Shown: positions 11,602 to 22,462 of the stretch, one piece after another
How the letters are laid out: each line of letters opens with the position of its first letter
Position numbering within the stretch: the stretch's first letter is position 1
Source: Ophiothrix spiculata
Lineage: Eukaryota; Echinodermata; Ophiuroidea; Amphilepidida; Ophiotrichidae
Direction: 5' to 3' (one strand)
NCBI GenBank assembly: GCA_000969725.1
Contig: JXSR01S007469.1
Length of the DNA stretch: 36,902 bases
The notes under the pieces: generated by a model
What the model was told of the DNA's origin: nothing
Database searches by the model: none
Seen by the model: the letters and a program-made list of their open reading frames with translations, nothing else
Position numbers and translations under genes: made by a program

Positions 11602-12257
11602 GCTCGCTAGTCCGACAACTCGCTAGTCCGAAAGCTTGCTAGTCCGACGGCTTGCTAGTCCGACAGCTCGCTAGTCCGAATTTTAATTTAGGCTCGCCAG
11701 TCCGAAAAATGAAAAAAGCTCGCTAGTCCGAATGTTAAAAACAGCTCGCCAGTTTGAATTTAAATAACACCTCGCTAGTCCGAATTTCAAAATAGGCTTG
11801 CTAGTTCGAATATGAAAATACACTCGTTAGTCCGAATTCTGAAATAGGCTCGCTAGTCTGAATTTTAAAAACAGCTCGCTACTCCGAATATGACAAAATG
11901 TGTGCATATTTCTATTACAGTTTCTCAAAATTCGGACTAGCGAGCCTATTTCAGAATTCGGACTAGCGAGCTTACTTTAAAATTCGGACTAGCGAGCTTT
12001 TTTTGAAATTCGGACTAGCGAGCTGTTTTTTAAATTCGGACTGGCGAGCCGTTTTTAACGTTTGGACTAGCGAGTTGCTTTTAAAATATGGACTGACGAG
12101 CCTATTTTCATATTCAGACTTGCGAACCTTCGGACTAGCGAGCTGTTTTTTCGGACTAGCGAGCCATTTTCAAGGTTATATTTTCCCCATTGAATAACGT
12201 TTCGGACTAGCGAGCCTTAGGACTAGCGAGATTTCGGACTAGCGAGTCGTCGGACTG
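11602..12257. mobile_element. Foldback array of GCTCGCTAGTCCGAA units
   Basis: The left arm (11602-11888) has about 13 direct copies of GCTCGCTAGTCCGAA. Copies are spaced about 16 bp apart at the outside and about 26 bp further in, where AT-rich linkers of about 10 bp separate them. A unique spacer of about 42 bp follows. The right arm (11931-12257) carries 13-14 copies in the reverse complement (TTCGGACTAGCGAGC), again with AT-rich linkers. This mirror layout is that of foldback elements, whose long TIRs are made of tandem repeats. GCACTGG occurs just outside both ends (11578-11584, and 12258-12264 overlapping the last unit) as a possible target duplication. No transposase is present. An open frame at 12003-12197 is only a reading of the repeats. 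Confidence 0.85.
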
Positions 12258-12264
12258 GCACTGG

Positions 12265-12870
12265 GGTGTAACCTGTGTATATCTGTTTTCATGAATGACG
12301 GCATGCCAATTTATATCGCCAATATGCTCTTAAAGACAAAAATCAATCAAACACCTGTCTCCACGTAGCAGATATAATTTCATTACTTTTTCATGAACCA
12401 ATTTATAAATAAGTCCTTTTCCTTTGTGATTTTACATTGTTCTTATTTCACACTTTTGCTCAAATTTTTCATTGCTATAACCTCTCATAAAACATAAAAA
12501 GCTGGTTTAAGAGAATCTTGCTAATATAATCTGAATCTATCTGGGCCTTTCAAGTCCCCATAGATCCCCTCCAATTGAATCAAAAGCACCTAATATGATG
12601 TGGCACAACATCAGACTTAACCATTTGGCAAATAATCCCGGTTTTAAGTGCAAACCCTTGAGAGAAGTAACTGGCAATATTTAGGTCGATAGGTAAGAAC
12701 TTAGCAGACAGTTTCAAAAATTTCCAGATTTCTGCAAACTCTGAATAAAGTCTGTCAGTTACTACTGTACATTTGCAACCAAAATTGTTCTTATTTGGTC
12801 TAAAAAGAATGAAAATACTTGGATTACTATATCTGTTTATGTTCATGTAAGATAGGAAAACTATTTTTGG
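12265..12870. other. Non-coding stretch
   Basis: A 97-codon minus-strand open frame (12580-12873) is the only notable item. It has no recognised domain, and its end runs into the start of the duplication, so I do not call a gene. Confidence 0.5.
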
Positions 12871-13143
12871 CATCTGAAGAGGATAAGTGATGGCTCACGT
12901 CAAAAGGGGGGACTTTACAGATAGCAATTTTGATTTTATCATTTCATATGTTACAGCTTTTTCTGACACCTTACTTGTTGAAATTGATCAAGATAATCAC
13001 ATTTTACAACAGAAAATCTGCTGGAAATTCTTATTATTTTCTTTATTTTTTGCTGCTTATTTCAATCAGTTTTCCTTAATTGGGCAAGAAACTTTACTCT
13101 AATTGCTCTGTGGTTCGGAAATCAAGTTAAGCCATTGGTCCCC

Positions 13144-13272
13144 TGTGCCAATGCTCCTTCTTGGGGCACTGCCACTGTGCGAATGCTCCTTCTTGGGGCA
13201 CTGCCACTGTGCCAATGCTCCTTCTTGGGGCACTGCCACTGTGCGAATGCTCCTTCTTGGGGGCACTGCCAT
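13144..13272. repeat. 32-bp minisatellite, four units
   Basis: The unit TGTGCCAATGCTCCTTCTTG, followed by GGGCACTGCCAC, repeats at 13144, 13176, 13208 and 13240. C and G alternate at one position (TGTGCC/TGTGCG). Copy 1 of the duplication has only one unit (about 1650-1676), so the array grew in copy 2. Confidence 0.9.
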
Positions 13273-14829
13273 AGATACAGGTCATATTGTATTATTATTA
13301 TTTTATTGTAATATTGCGCGGAGTGTGTCTGAAGCGCAACTGAATTTCGGTACTCAGAGTTAATTTTGCAGGAACCGAATGGACTTGAATACCCCCAATT
13401 TGGGCTCCATGGCTGACGACACCATTACATGGGCCGCTATACAAAATATGGTTTCTCCCCTGTAAATCCATGGGCGCTGGATAGATTGCATATCTGGTGA
13501 GTCTATAATAGTTATGAACTTCTTGTAATATTAGTGCCCATCATCCTGACTTACAAGAGACACTTATTCAGAGAATATAATTAAATGTATAGAGTCCTAT
13601 TCAGGATGTACTTAACACAGACAGGGTGCTAGAATTTCTGTAGGACATGGAAACATTCTGGAATATTGAATACTTGGAGAGCTTCTTCAGTTCAATTGCC
13701 TAAAGCTACAATGAAGAAGAGTTTTTGAAATATGCAAACAATGCTGATTAATTTGATCAGTCTGTGTGTATAAAATGTGTAAACATGATAGACCTAAAAT
13801 GTCAGGTAACCGTATTTTGTAAGGAATGTAGAAAAATGGCTGATAAATAAGCACGTATGTTATTTACTATTCATGTACAAAAAGTTCTGCTTTGGGATGA
13901 CCAGATATTTTTCATTTCAGATCTAACACAAATTGCTTATTTTCAGTGGTTATTTCCTATTTGTTAATTTTGTTATTTTTTTTTTAATATTTGCTGAAGC
14001 AAACATGAATTACGGGTATGTTTGGAACTATAAATGTTAACACTACACAAGTAAAATATGCAATCATTTATATTCTCTGCCAAAAACATGATATGAATGT
14101 GATCGTTTACCACATACCAAGGCATAAAGTCATCAAGCTTTATTTCCTTTAGAGTTAAATTTTGAACACAGAGCAAAAATAAAAAAGGATATCAAAGGAA
14201 AATCAATAGAAAAAACATATTATTCCATGATCTATGTCTTTTTGATCTTTGATTCCATAACAACCTTTGTCGGACCATCACTTGACTTATTGAAGAATCA
14301 TTTTCATTCTTATTAATATGGCCTTTACAAATATCTTTAAGAAATAAGAATTGACAAAGAGACTGACTTCATGGCTTTATTGTGGTGAATAGCCACATAT
14401 GTATGAGGCCAGTCACATAAAGCTCTTGTAACATGAGCAAGCAAGAAGTTGGTATAGGAGGGCCACTTGTTATTGACAAAACGTATTTGCAATATGAGAG
14501 TATGGATTTTGGAGGCACTGGATGTATTCCGGATGCTAGCTATGTATTTATGAATTTTTGAATCAGACTTTTGTCGGAGTGATTTGAAAGGTAGAGCTGG
14601 AAAGTTCAGTGATACGTTTTTTATATAATGTAAGAATTTTCATCAGAAATACTTTTTCTGCTTCCTTGCAATGTGAGGAACATGATATTAATGTTTTAAA
14701 CAAGATTTGGCCAATTTTAAAATTTTACCCCAACATAGACCCAGTTTCCCACCTGCAGTACCCTATGCAACAAATCAATTTTGTGTCCACCCTACCATAT
14801 TAAAATAACTTCCCATTGCATATCAACAT

Positions 14830-16225
14830 GCCGTGGTCTCTACATAGTAGTCATAGTCATAGTATTTTATTTTCCATCATTAAAAACATATAAATTACAA
14901 GTCAAGAAAAAACAAGATGGAGGAGATACATCAAGAGGCAAGAGCCTGAAAGTGATGTACCCCCTTTAACAGAATACAAACATAAATAATAAGTTATGAA
15001 AAACATCAAAATTATACCCACTAAAACACTTCACACCTTATCTCACACTCACACAACCACACCCAAACACCCAACCTCACATCTTATGAGTGAAAAAAAC
15101 ATGTTCGAGTAAATTTTAACACCAATCAATTGAACATCATCGGAATAACAACAAAATGTATAATATAGTAATATTTAGTTCATGAAGAGCAACATAATTT
15201 ATGGATTGAAACATTTTTTTTGTACAACATGAAGTTACAGATGCTATACACTAAGCAGTTCAGATTTCAGAAGTGACCTGAATTGATTTATGGTTTTTGC
15301 CTGCTTAACATTTTTTGGTAGTTCATTCCATACTTTTGGACCAAATGAAGAAATTGTTTCAATTTTATGAACATGTAATTTGAAATCGTCTCTATTTCTT
15401 GTATTGTAGTGATGGTTATCACGAAGAATTGTAAAGAAGTTTTTAAAAGATAAAGGCAACAAATTGTTTTTATATTTAAACATAAAAGTAGCTACCTCCC
15501 TTGTGTACATATCAAATACATTCAAAATTTTTAGTCGGTTAAACAGTGGCTTGGTAGAGCTTAAGTAGTCACTATTTGTTATTACTCTAACGGCACGTTT
15601 TTGAATTCGAAATACCTTGTTTACATTCTGTTTGCTTGAATTTCCCCATAACAGTAAACCGTAGTTAAGGTACGGCAAGACTAATGAACAATATAATGTA
15701 TACATGGTATTTGCTGGAAAGAATGACTTGACCTTGCTGAGTACCCCGATGTTTCTAGAGCATACTTTGCTAACGTTTTCAACATGTTTTTTCCATGTTA
15801 AATTTTGATCAATAGTTAAACCTAAAAATTTCGCTTCAGTTACTCTACTCAATTTACAACCATCAAGGTAAATAGCATGTTCAACATCATCTTTAACATC
15901 ATTAGTCTGTTTACGAGTTCCAAGAAACATCAAGTTCGTTTTCTTTGCATTTAATGACAGTTTGTTGGCTTTAAACCAATTTGAAACTTCTTTCAGTTCT
16001 TTATTTACAGTTTTACAGAGAGTATTCAAATTTTGATGAGAACAGAATATTGTAGTGTCGTCAGAAGTATAACAAATGTCATTCATATACAATATAAAAA
16101 GCAAAGGGCCTAGGATAGATCCCTGAGGAACACCACAGGAAACACTTTCTTCTTTAGATTTGCATGAATTATAAGTATCAAACTGCTTTCTATTTAATAG
16201 ATAATTTTTGAACCAATGGTATGAA
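14830..16225 (-). mobile_element. 5'-truncated CR1/L2-like non-LTR retrotransposon
   Basis: On the minus strand, RT sequence begins abruptly at about 16225 within the RT domain. It continues to the stop at 15244 and a 3' UTR with GTATCTCCTCCATCTTG, and ends with AATAAAATACTATGACTATG, a short (CTATGA)n tail. The upstream endonuclease and ORF1 are absent. A (CATA)n stretch borders the 5' side. The 3' UTR is shared with the tail at 9170-9423. Confidence 0.8.
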
Positions 16226-16245
16226 ATACATACATACATATTCAA
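15244..16245 (-). pseudogene. Reverse transcriptase C-terminal half of a non-LTR retrotransposon
   Basis: The 333-residue open frame starts with a few flank-derived residues, then ISYHWFKNYLLNRKQF. It carries the RT block GVPQGSILGPLLF and YMNDI. The catalytic block reads SDDTTIF instead of (F/Y)ADD.., with only four residues between NDI and DD where about 17 are usual, so an in-frame deletion has removed part of the palm near 16058-16070. The thumb and C-terminal blocks follow: KANKLSLNAKKTNLMF, FLGLTID, YCSLVLPYLNYGLLLWG, YNTRNRDDF and FGPKVWNELP. The frame is intact to its stop, but the enzyme should be inactive. The family is CR1/L2/Jockey-like; the exact clade is uncertain. Confidence 0.9.
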
Positions 16246-17206
16246 TTTATACTGCGCTTATACTGCACATACTACTATAGACTAGGGAAAATAAAGGCGG
16301 CTGTAGGCGGAAAACCGACAGCCTTACCCCTAAGGTGGAAAATCGTAGGAGTTTACAAAAGATATAAAACACACAAAATATATAAATACAAATAGTAATA
16401 ATAATATAAAATAATCATTATGTTATAGACCGATGGTGGATACCGTCAGCCAACCCAAAGGTGGCAACCCAAGGAGCTGTGATGAAAAGTCTCCTAAACA
16501 AAAAATGAGTCACATTGCAAATGTGCATAATCAAAAAATTTTAAAGTAGACATAGATTTTCATGGTTTTAGGTATTCTGACATGTCATGCATTAAAGAAT
16601 TGCAACGCCTTTTCTTTCTGCATGTGGTATGACTTTTAAACTTGTGTCATTTTAAAGTTGAAGATGTGTTCATTTTGAATCTGCAATACAAAAAATTTGA
16701 GCAGGAAGTGACTTTACTGGAGGTTAGTGCTATATGATAACATATTATTTATTAACCCACAAAATATATTTTCACAGGAAAGTAAGAAATTACCTTAAGT
16801 TTGTAATTTTCAAAATCTCTTCTATATTTAATTTTCTTTGAACAAGAAAGCTACAAAAATATAACTTTGAACATTTCAGTCTGAAGAGCCTCCCACGATC
16901 TTACCTAGGTAAATTTGCCTTTAAAATAACTTATATTATGAGTAATAACATGAACTGACATAAATCAATAGGAACTAACAATCGTTAAGAGGAGATATCT
17001 ACTTTCATCTCAGTTTACACACGACATATTATGAATAATCATTAACATAGAGATGAGCATCAATAGTGTGAGAAAACCAGCAATATTTGTGTTGCAGCTG
17101 TCTTAGTGTGGGAGATGCCGTGCATCAGTAATATTATATCACAAAAACATAAGGATATATTGGTGAAAGATAAAACCCTGATGTGTTGGGTTGGTACAAA
17201 TTGTTT

Positions 17207-18249
17207 TGAATTTATAGTAACAACTGAAATTGAATTTTAAATCTGTTTTTATATTATTTGTTGAAAAGATTTTTTTAGATATTTTTCCTGTTTTTTCTTT
17301 CTGTTCCATAAGTCTATTCTAAGCTGTTTGCTTGCATTTGACTTGGATTTTTCCTCATATTACTGGTTTCATTACTCTTAATTTATGATTTTGATGTGAC
17401 AAAACCTCACTTCTGTTCTAGCTAAATAAAAAGAAAAGTGCAACATAAATATACGCTGACAATTTCACTTGATTACGACCGTTCGTGTCCAAGTTACAAG
17501 CTTTTTAGCATTTTGAAAATCCACATAGGTGACTGTGTTGTAATTACTGTCGGGGTCCTGACAATAATTAGAAAATGACACATTTTTTCACTTTTCTCAA
17601 AAATGCAAGCAGATATGAAAGAATGGTTTTAGGATCGTAACATATACTAAGTGTTGAGGATTTTTATAAGCTAGGAAACTCAGTTTTGATAGAGGTGACC
17701 TTGAGGGTGAAAAGTGGATCATGAATTGCCCCTTTAATGTTCACTTACCAAACTTGTTATTGTGTATGCAAAAATTTATGATAGTGTAGGTGTTTGAAGG
17801 TAACCTGGCAGTGGTCAGTGAAATATTCTAGAGTAAGTGGTTGCCTTAAAGAGAACACACCTAGACACTTTGATATTGTAGGTCTATAGAAATGTCATGT
17901 ATATTAAACCACAACTTGTTTATTCTTTATTTATCGTTTGAACTTCTTTATTTAATTTACAAATCCAGAATTTGATTTCTAGAACTGGTACATTTTCAGC
18001 CACAAAATTGGATTCCAGTGCAAACTTACTTCATTAGGTTTTCTTCCTTATATTTCTGATACTATTACAAAAGATATTGGCAACCTTTTAAGTACTTTAC
18101 TATCAAAAATGGTTTATAGCATAAACACCATAAAATGAAGGAATATGCCTATCATAAAGCGTGTTCAAGTGTATTTTGTCAAAAAATTGTTTTACCACAA
18201 AAAAAATGGATTAAAATCACATGCATGCTTTCCTATACTAATACATGTG
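17207..18249. other. Non-coding stretch
   Basis: No gene or clear repeat is recognised. Confidence 0.5.
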
Positions 18250-18279
18250 GAATTAAATTCGGGATCCCGAATTTAATTC
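18250..18279. repeat. Perfect 30-bp palindrome
   Basis: The sequence is its own reverse complement across 30 bp. It is centred on GGGATCCC and has AATTAAATTC arms. The flanks do not extend the symmetry. Confidence 0.9.
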
Positions 18280-19640
18280 AACAAATGGCCATAACAGAAA
18301 AAGTAAGCATCTTTGAGCCAACCATTTGGAGGATATTCATATCTACCAAAAATAAACCCAATAAGCCCAAAAAATCAAAAGTCATGGGTGACAGGGGATG
18401 CTTCCGTCATTTTTAACACTTTATAGTATTGCTTTAACTAAATAGTAGATGCTAGATAGCTTCAATATTCCTTGCATTCTCTGTAAGTAATCATAAACAA
18501 TGTCATGTAACCAAATACTTATAATGATGATTTTTAAAATAACTGAACTGTAACAGAAACAAAAATATTAGTGTTTACCACAAAAAGTCAATCATTCATG
18601 GAACCTTTTACTTAAATGGCAAGTATTACTTTTTAAAAGATTAGTTCATCTGGGAGTAATGACACGCAATAATGCAGGAAATGTGTAATAGATATATGAG
18701 ACACATCATTTCAAAAAGGTACTTAAGGTTGCCAGTGTGTGTCTCTTGAAATAAAGGTGAAATAGGGAAAATAAAGGAGAAGAATTGCAATTAATAATTC
18801 AAATCCTGTTACTGTTTAAAAATTGAGATCAAATAATAATAATAATAATAATAATCATATTGGAAACTTGTAAAGCGCAAGCATCCGTCTAAAAAAGATG
18901 CTCACTGCATAATATAGCTTAATTAAAACAGTCTCAGGGGTTGGAAGTTTATATTTTTACTTCAAATCACTGCCATGCCACCTAATTTGAGATTTTGTTA
19001 CATCTGTCATGTGGCCTTGGAACAGTATCTTGTGAAGCATTAGCTGGAATAAAATTGCAGAAGTCTTTAGTTTAGCTGAAAGTTGTCCTGTAGGTTGTAG
19101 TTATTCTCAGTTTAGATGTTCTTTGTTCCATACTCCAAACAATTCTAGACTTGAAAATTCCTTCACATTTTACTCCTACAACTGAAAGTGTTATGATGTT
19201 TCTGAAACAGAAACAGAATTCAATACATTCAATAATTTGAATATTCTTAAACTTTATTCAAATCTGGAAGGAATGTTGGCTAGCCTTAAAGACTCCCTGA
19301 ATATTAAATATAATCATAAGATGTGTTGAACCAATAATCATTAGAATGAGTTTAACATATTCTCTTAATAAAATGGATTCACAGAATTGTTTACTGGATA
19401 GAAGACCAGAGGCTAGTCGTGCTTGTATTCAGAGAATGTTAGGAGATAGACAATTTCCTTTGTAACCATGAACTATGCATCATTACCTCGTGGCTGTAGC
19501 GGATCAGGTTTCAGTATAATTTCTTCAACGCATACATACTAACGTTTTCCGGATGGTATTGGGTCCTCCTCATTTATTTTAAAATCATTGACAGGTTGCA
19601 GCCTTGCACAAAACTAAGTAATTCTAGTTTATTGTAGTGA
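18280..19640. other. Non-coding stretch with an (AAT)n microsatellite
   Basis: The only simple feature is (AAT)8 at 18832-18855. No exon or RNA gene is recognised. Confidence 0.55.
18832..18855. repeat. (AAT)n microsatellite
   Basis: Eight tandem AAT units are visible. Confidence 0.95.
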
Positions 19641-19642
19641 TA

Positions 19643-20079
19643 GGGGCCATTTCAAAACTCAATTGGGGGTTGTCTGCCAGTGGCGGCACCAGCATCTAAT
19701 TTCTGGGGGGGCAAAACAAATTTCAGGGGGGGTGCAAAACAATTTTTTTTAAATAACGCGCGCATAGCGCACAATAATTTTCGGACCAAAAGTTTAATTC
19801 ACGCATACTCGCAAATTTTTTTCCTGCCCAAAATGCCTATTGTTGCAAAATACGCGCAAAATGTGTACATTTTATGTCAAAATGATCAATAAAAATGGGC
19901 AATTGAGAGAAATTTGCGCCTGAAAGCTTCTGAATTTCCCCCCCCCCCCAATGCCTCCCGTGGTGCCGCCACTGTTGTCTGCCGGTTCTGGTCGGTTTAA
20001 GGCGGTTGGCTATTGTTTATTCTGATTGAACTGGCCAGAACCAACAGGCAACTGCCAGTTGAGTTTTGAAGCGGTCCCT
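19643..20079. mobile_element. Outer TIR element, interrupted by a hAT MITE
   Basis: With the inner MITE removed, the left end (GGGGCCATTTCAAAACTCAA, GGGGGTTGTCTGCC, GGTTCTGGTCGGTT) aligns over about 54 bp with the reverse complement of the right end (AAGGGACCGCTTCAAAACTC, AACTGGCAGTTGCC, GGTTCTGGCCAGTT). Without the insert the element is only about 130 bp, so the TIRs make up most of it. TA is found near both ends but the exact target duplication is uncertain. Confidence 0.75.
19678..19974. mobile_element. hAT-like MITE with perfect 8-bp target duplication
   Basis: The TIRs are CAGTGGCGGCACCAG on the left and GTGGTGCCGCCACTG on the right. TTGTCTGC flanks both sides exactly (19670-19677 and 19975-19982), which is the hAT signature. 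The interior has G- and C-runs and no coding capacity. A 70-codon open frame from 19680 is only a reading of the MITE. It sits inside the left TIR of the outer element and so is the younger insertion. Confidence 0.88.
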
Positions 20080-21424
20080 TACAGAGTAAAGGAAAGGGGA
20101 TGGGGTTTGATAACCCCATCCCCTTACGAAAATGGAGAGGGGGAAATAGACAAAAATAAAATGTGAAATGCTGAAAACAAAATGTGAACAATACGCTTAT
20201 TAGACAAGGTTGATTGTAAGATCATAGATGGTAACTTTCATTATTTTCTCAACTCTCTTAGTGCTGGTTTTGACTGCAAATATTTTCCCACTGAAAAGGA
20301 TCTATATGATACCCTTTTTTCATCGTTAACTTTTTAAAAATAAAAACAAGGATTCACCTTTATTTAACATAGTATTGAACAAAGTTGTAAACCAAATGAC
20401 ACTTCTAAACGTCCACAAAAGTCTTTCGGGGTCAGAGAAATGTAATAGAAAGGAAATGTCACAGTTACCAAAATGTTCGCTAGTTTGACAGAAATGATTT
20501 TTACACCACCCACGTAAAATAAGCATATCTTTGGAACATTTTTATCAATTATCCCCAGTCATTTAACATTCTAAAGGTAAATTCACAATCTACCTGGAAA
20601 CAAAAGTTATTGGTTTGTTGAAATGTATTGTACACCTATTGTACAACTCTGCCAAATGACTAGTACCGAATCTACTCATCCAATTCAACTGGTGATTTTC
20701 TGAATGTACATCACCTTCACCGCTAAGATACCTAATACCAGAGTGCCTGATACGGTTAAAACTACTTTGACAACGGCTCAGTTTTAGAATGTGATGGTTT
20801 ATCACTTCACTCTTGGAGTGAGGATATATATTAATTTAAAGAGGTTGTAAGACTGTAAATAGTTGAATCGGATGAGTGAATACGGTATTATATGAGAATT
20901 CATGTATACATTATTTTGTCAATTTTACATGGAATTTTAATACAATGATGATTGTGCAATGGTAATTCTCATTAGTATGAAGCCCCGATTGAACAACATA
21001 TGACAAACATTGTGTTCTAGGATGGTATAATAAATCAAAATACTTTGGTTAATTCATATGACAGAAACAATAAAACAAATAGAACAAAACCCAATGGAAA
21101 ATAAAGGTGTTGGATCGTCTTAAATTTCTACTTATGAATGCAATCCATATCTGGGAAGTGGGATTTTTTCTTTCCCTTTTTCTTCCTTTTTTTTCTACCT
21201 ACATATCTGCCTGCATAACCTAGAGGATGATACCAACACATCTAAACCATCCGTTTCCCAGCTTAGTTGGTTTGGAATCTGCATCAGGCGGAAATCTTAA
21301 ATTGATTATATCTCCTTACATGTATGAGTTTTGAAATATTGAATTACCAAAATTCGAGGCATGTTCGACAAGCAAGGGAGTATATATATACACAATTTAT
21401 GAAATATTTGTAAATTTAAATTTA
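20080..21424. other. Non-coding stretch
   Basis: A small hairpin GGGGATGGGG..CCCCATCCCC lies near 20097-20124, just outside the outer MITE. Otherwise nothing is recognised. Small minus-strand frames at 20326-20805 lack any family motif. Confidence 0.5.
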
Positions 21425-21795
21425 AATTAAAAACTATGCAGGAGAAATAATATTGAGTTTAAACAAGTTTTGAGATCATAGAGAATATTTGGAATTCAAA
21501 GAAGGTGGTTTTGTTATAATTAACCCCAACCATATTTCATTTAATAACTTAATTTTTTTAACACAAGAAATTTTGAGTTGAAAATAAAAGTTTTACTGTT
21601 GATTAGTAGAATTTTCTTGCAATTCAAAAAAGGTGGTTTTGACATCATTAACCCTAACCTATTTTAATTTATAAACTAAAACTAACAGCAGAAATTGTGA
21701 CTTTAAAACAAGTTTTACTGTAGATTATATAGAATGTTTTGGATTCAAAGAACATTGTTTTTGCATCATTAATCATAGTTTATTTTCGTTTTAAA
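21425..21795. repeat. Degenerate 122-bp tandem repeat, about three units
   Basis: Units begin near 21463, 21586 and 21708. They share AAGTTTTACTGT.GATTA, GAATTCAAAGAAGGTGG, TCATTAACCC and a following TTAATTTA-type tract. Spacing is 122-123 bp. TAACCCTAACC inside the units is part of the repeat, not a telomere. Confidence 0.7.
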
Positions 21796-21909
21796 AGTAT
21801 ATCTTGGGAATTACCATATAAAAATTCTTCTTTTTGTTGAGACTGAGCTGGGATTTGAGCTAGGAATCCATCGTATCCCATACCAATGCCCAGCAATACC
21901 AAGAAATTG

Positions 21910-22462
21910 CGCGAGTGCTGCCTATCTATCTTCTAGAAAGATAGATAGGCAGCACCCGCGCAGTGGCACAACTCCTATGGGCTCGGGGTGGGTAAACCCG
22001 CGGGCACCCTTAGTTGACCACACAAAACACACACAAAAAAATGGAGGGGGAAAGGGAAAAAGAAAAAGAAAAAAGAAAACACAAAATTTTATGTTTTAAG
22101 GAGAAAAAGTTGGGTCAAAATGCCAGTCGTACAAAACTGCTGCAGAAACAAACCTATAGTATGATATTATTTTATGTTTGAAAACTGTCTTTATAGTGAA
22201 AATCTTTGTACTTTTCTATTGAAAATGTAGCAAAAACCCTGGAGCTTCCGGGGACTTCAACACCTACCAGGGGCTTTGCCTCTGGACCCCACCGGGGCCC
22301 ACCCCACGCTGTAGGCGGTTGCGCGCGTTGCGCGCTACGCATATTTAGGGGCACTTTAATAAAACTGCCCTTTAATAAAACTGCCCATGGGCACCCGCTA
22401 CCAAAGTTACGCCACTGCGTGACCCGCGCCTATTTATCTTGGAGATAGGTGCGGGTGCTGGA
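21910..22462. mobile_element. GC-rich palindromic element split by a hAT-like insertion
   Basis: The left part is a near-perfect hairpin, GTGCTGCCTATCTATCTT / AAGATAGATAGGCAGCAC (about 21915-21954) with GCGCG/CGCGC flanks. The right part (22421-22461) has CCCGCGCCTATTTATCTT..AGATAGGTGCGGGTGC with the same words. They look like two halves of one palindromic element. Between them lies 21961-22417, bounded by CAGTGGC and GCCACTG. Confidence 0.6.
21961..22417. mobile_element. hAT-like MITE, CAGTGGCGTAAC type
   Basis: The left end is CAGTGGCACAACTCCTATGG and the right end, reverse complemented, is CAGTGGCGTAACTTTGGTAG. Both resemble the common hAT end CAGTGGCGTAACTA. The flanks share ACCCGCG, but not at exactly the expected offset, so the 8-bp duplication is unproven. 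The interior has a GGGGCTTTGCCTCTGGACCC / GGGGCCCACCCC patch, a GCGCGCGTTGCGCGC patch and a short doubled TTTAATAAAACTGCCC. Both strands have open frames across it that are artefacts of the high GC. Confidence 0.65.

Larger units (their letters stand above)
14781..16630. mobile_element. Insertion private to duplication copy 2
   Basis: Both copies share AACAAATCAATTTT before this point and GTGTCATTTTAAA after it. Copy 1 joins them directly, while copy 2 has about 1.85 kb between. It holds the minus-strand retrotransposon fragment and, from about 16225 to 16630, further unexplained sequence with a GGCTGT..ACAGCC hairpin near 16300. Confidence 0.65.
12871..17206. repeat. Large direct duplication, copy 2
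   Basis: This is the partner of 512-5440, in the same order and orientation. Segments 12871-13060, 13076-14780 and 16630-17206 align with copy 1. It differs by lacking about 0.8 kb near 13075, by having a single internal unit instead of about three, by a 32-bp minisatellite at 13144-13272, and by an insertion of about 1.85 kb at 14781-16630 that contains a retrotransposon. The copies are clearly diverged by point changes and indels, so the event is old. Confidence 0.8.

Noticed and set aside
11602..12257. CRISPR-like array
   Set aside because: Units differ in spacing, the linkers are AT-rich and similar, the second half is inverted, and the host is eukaryotic.
12580..12873. 97-codon minus-strand open frame
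   Set aside because: No family motif, no splice or promoter context, and it abuts the duplicated block.
21530..21660. Telomere-like TAACCCTAACC words
   Set aside because: They occur once per 122-bp unit (and at the SINE ends near 4136) and never form a (TTAGGG)n run.
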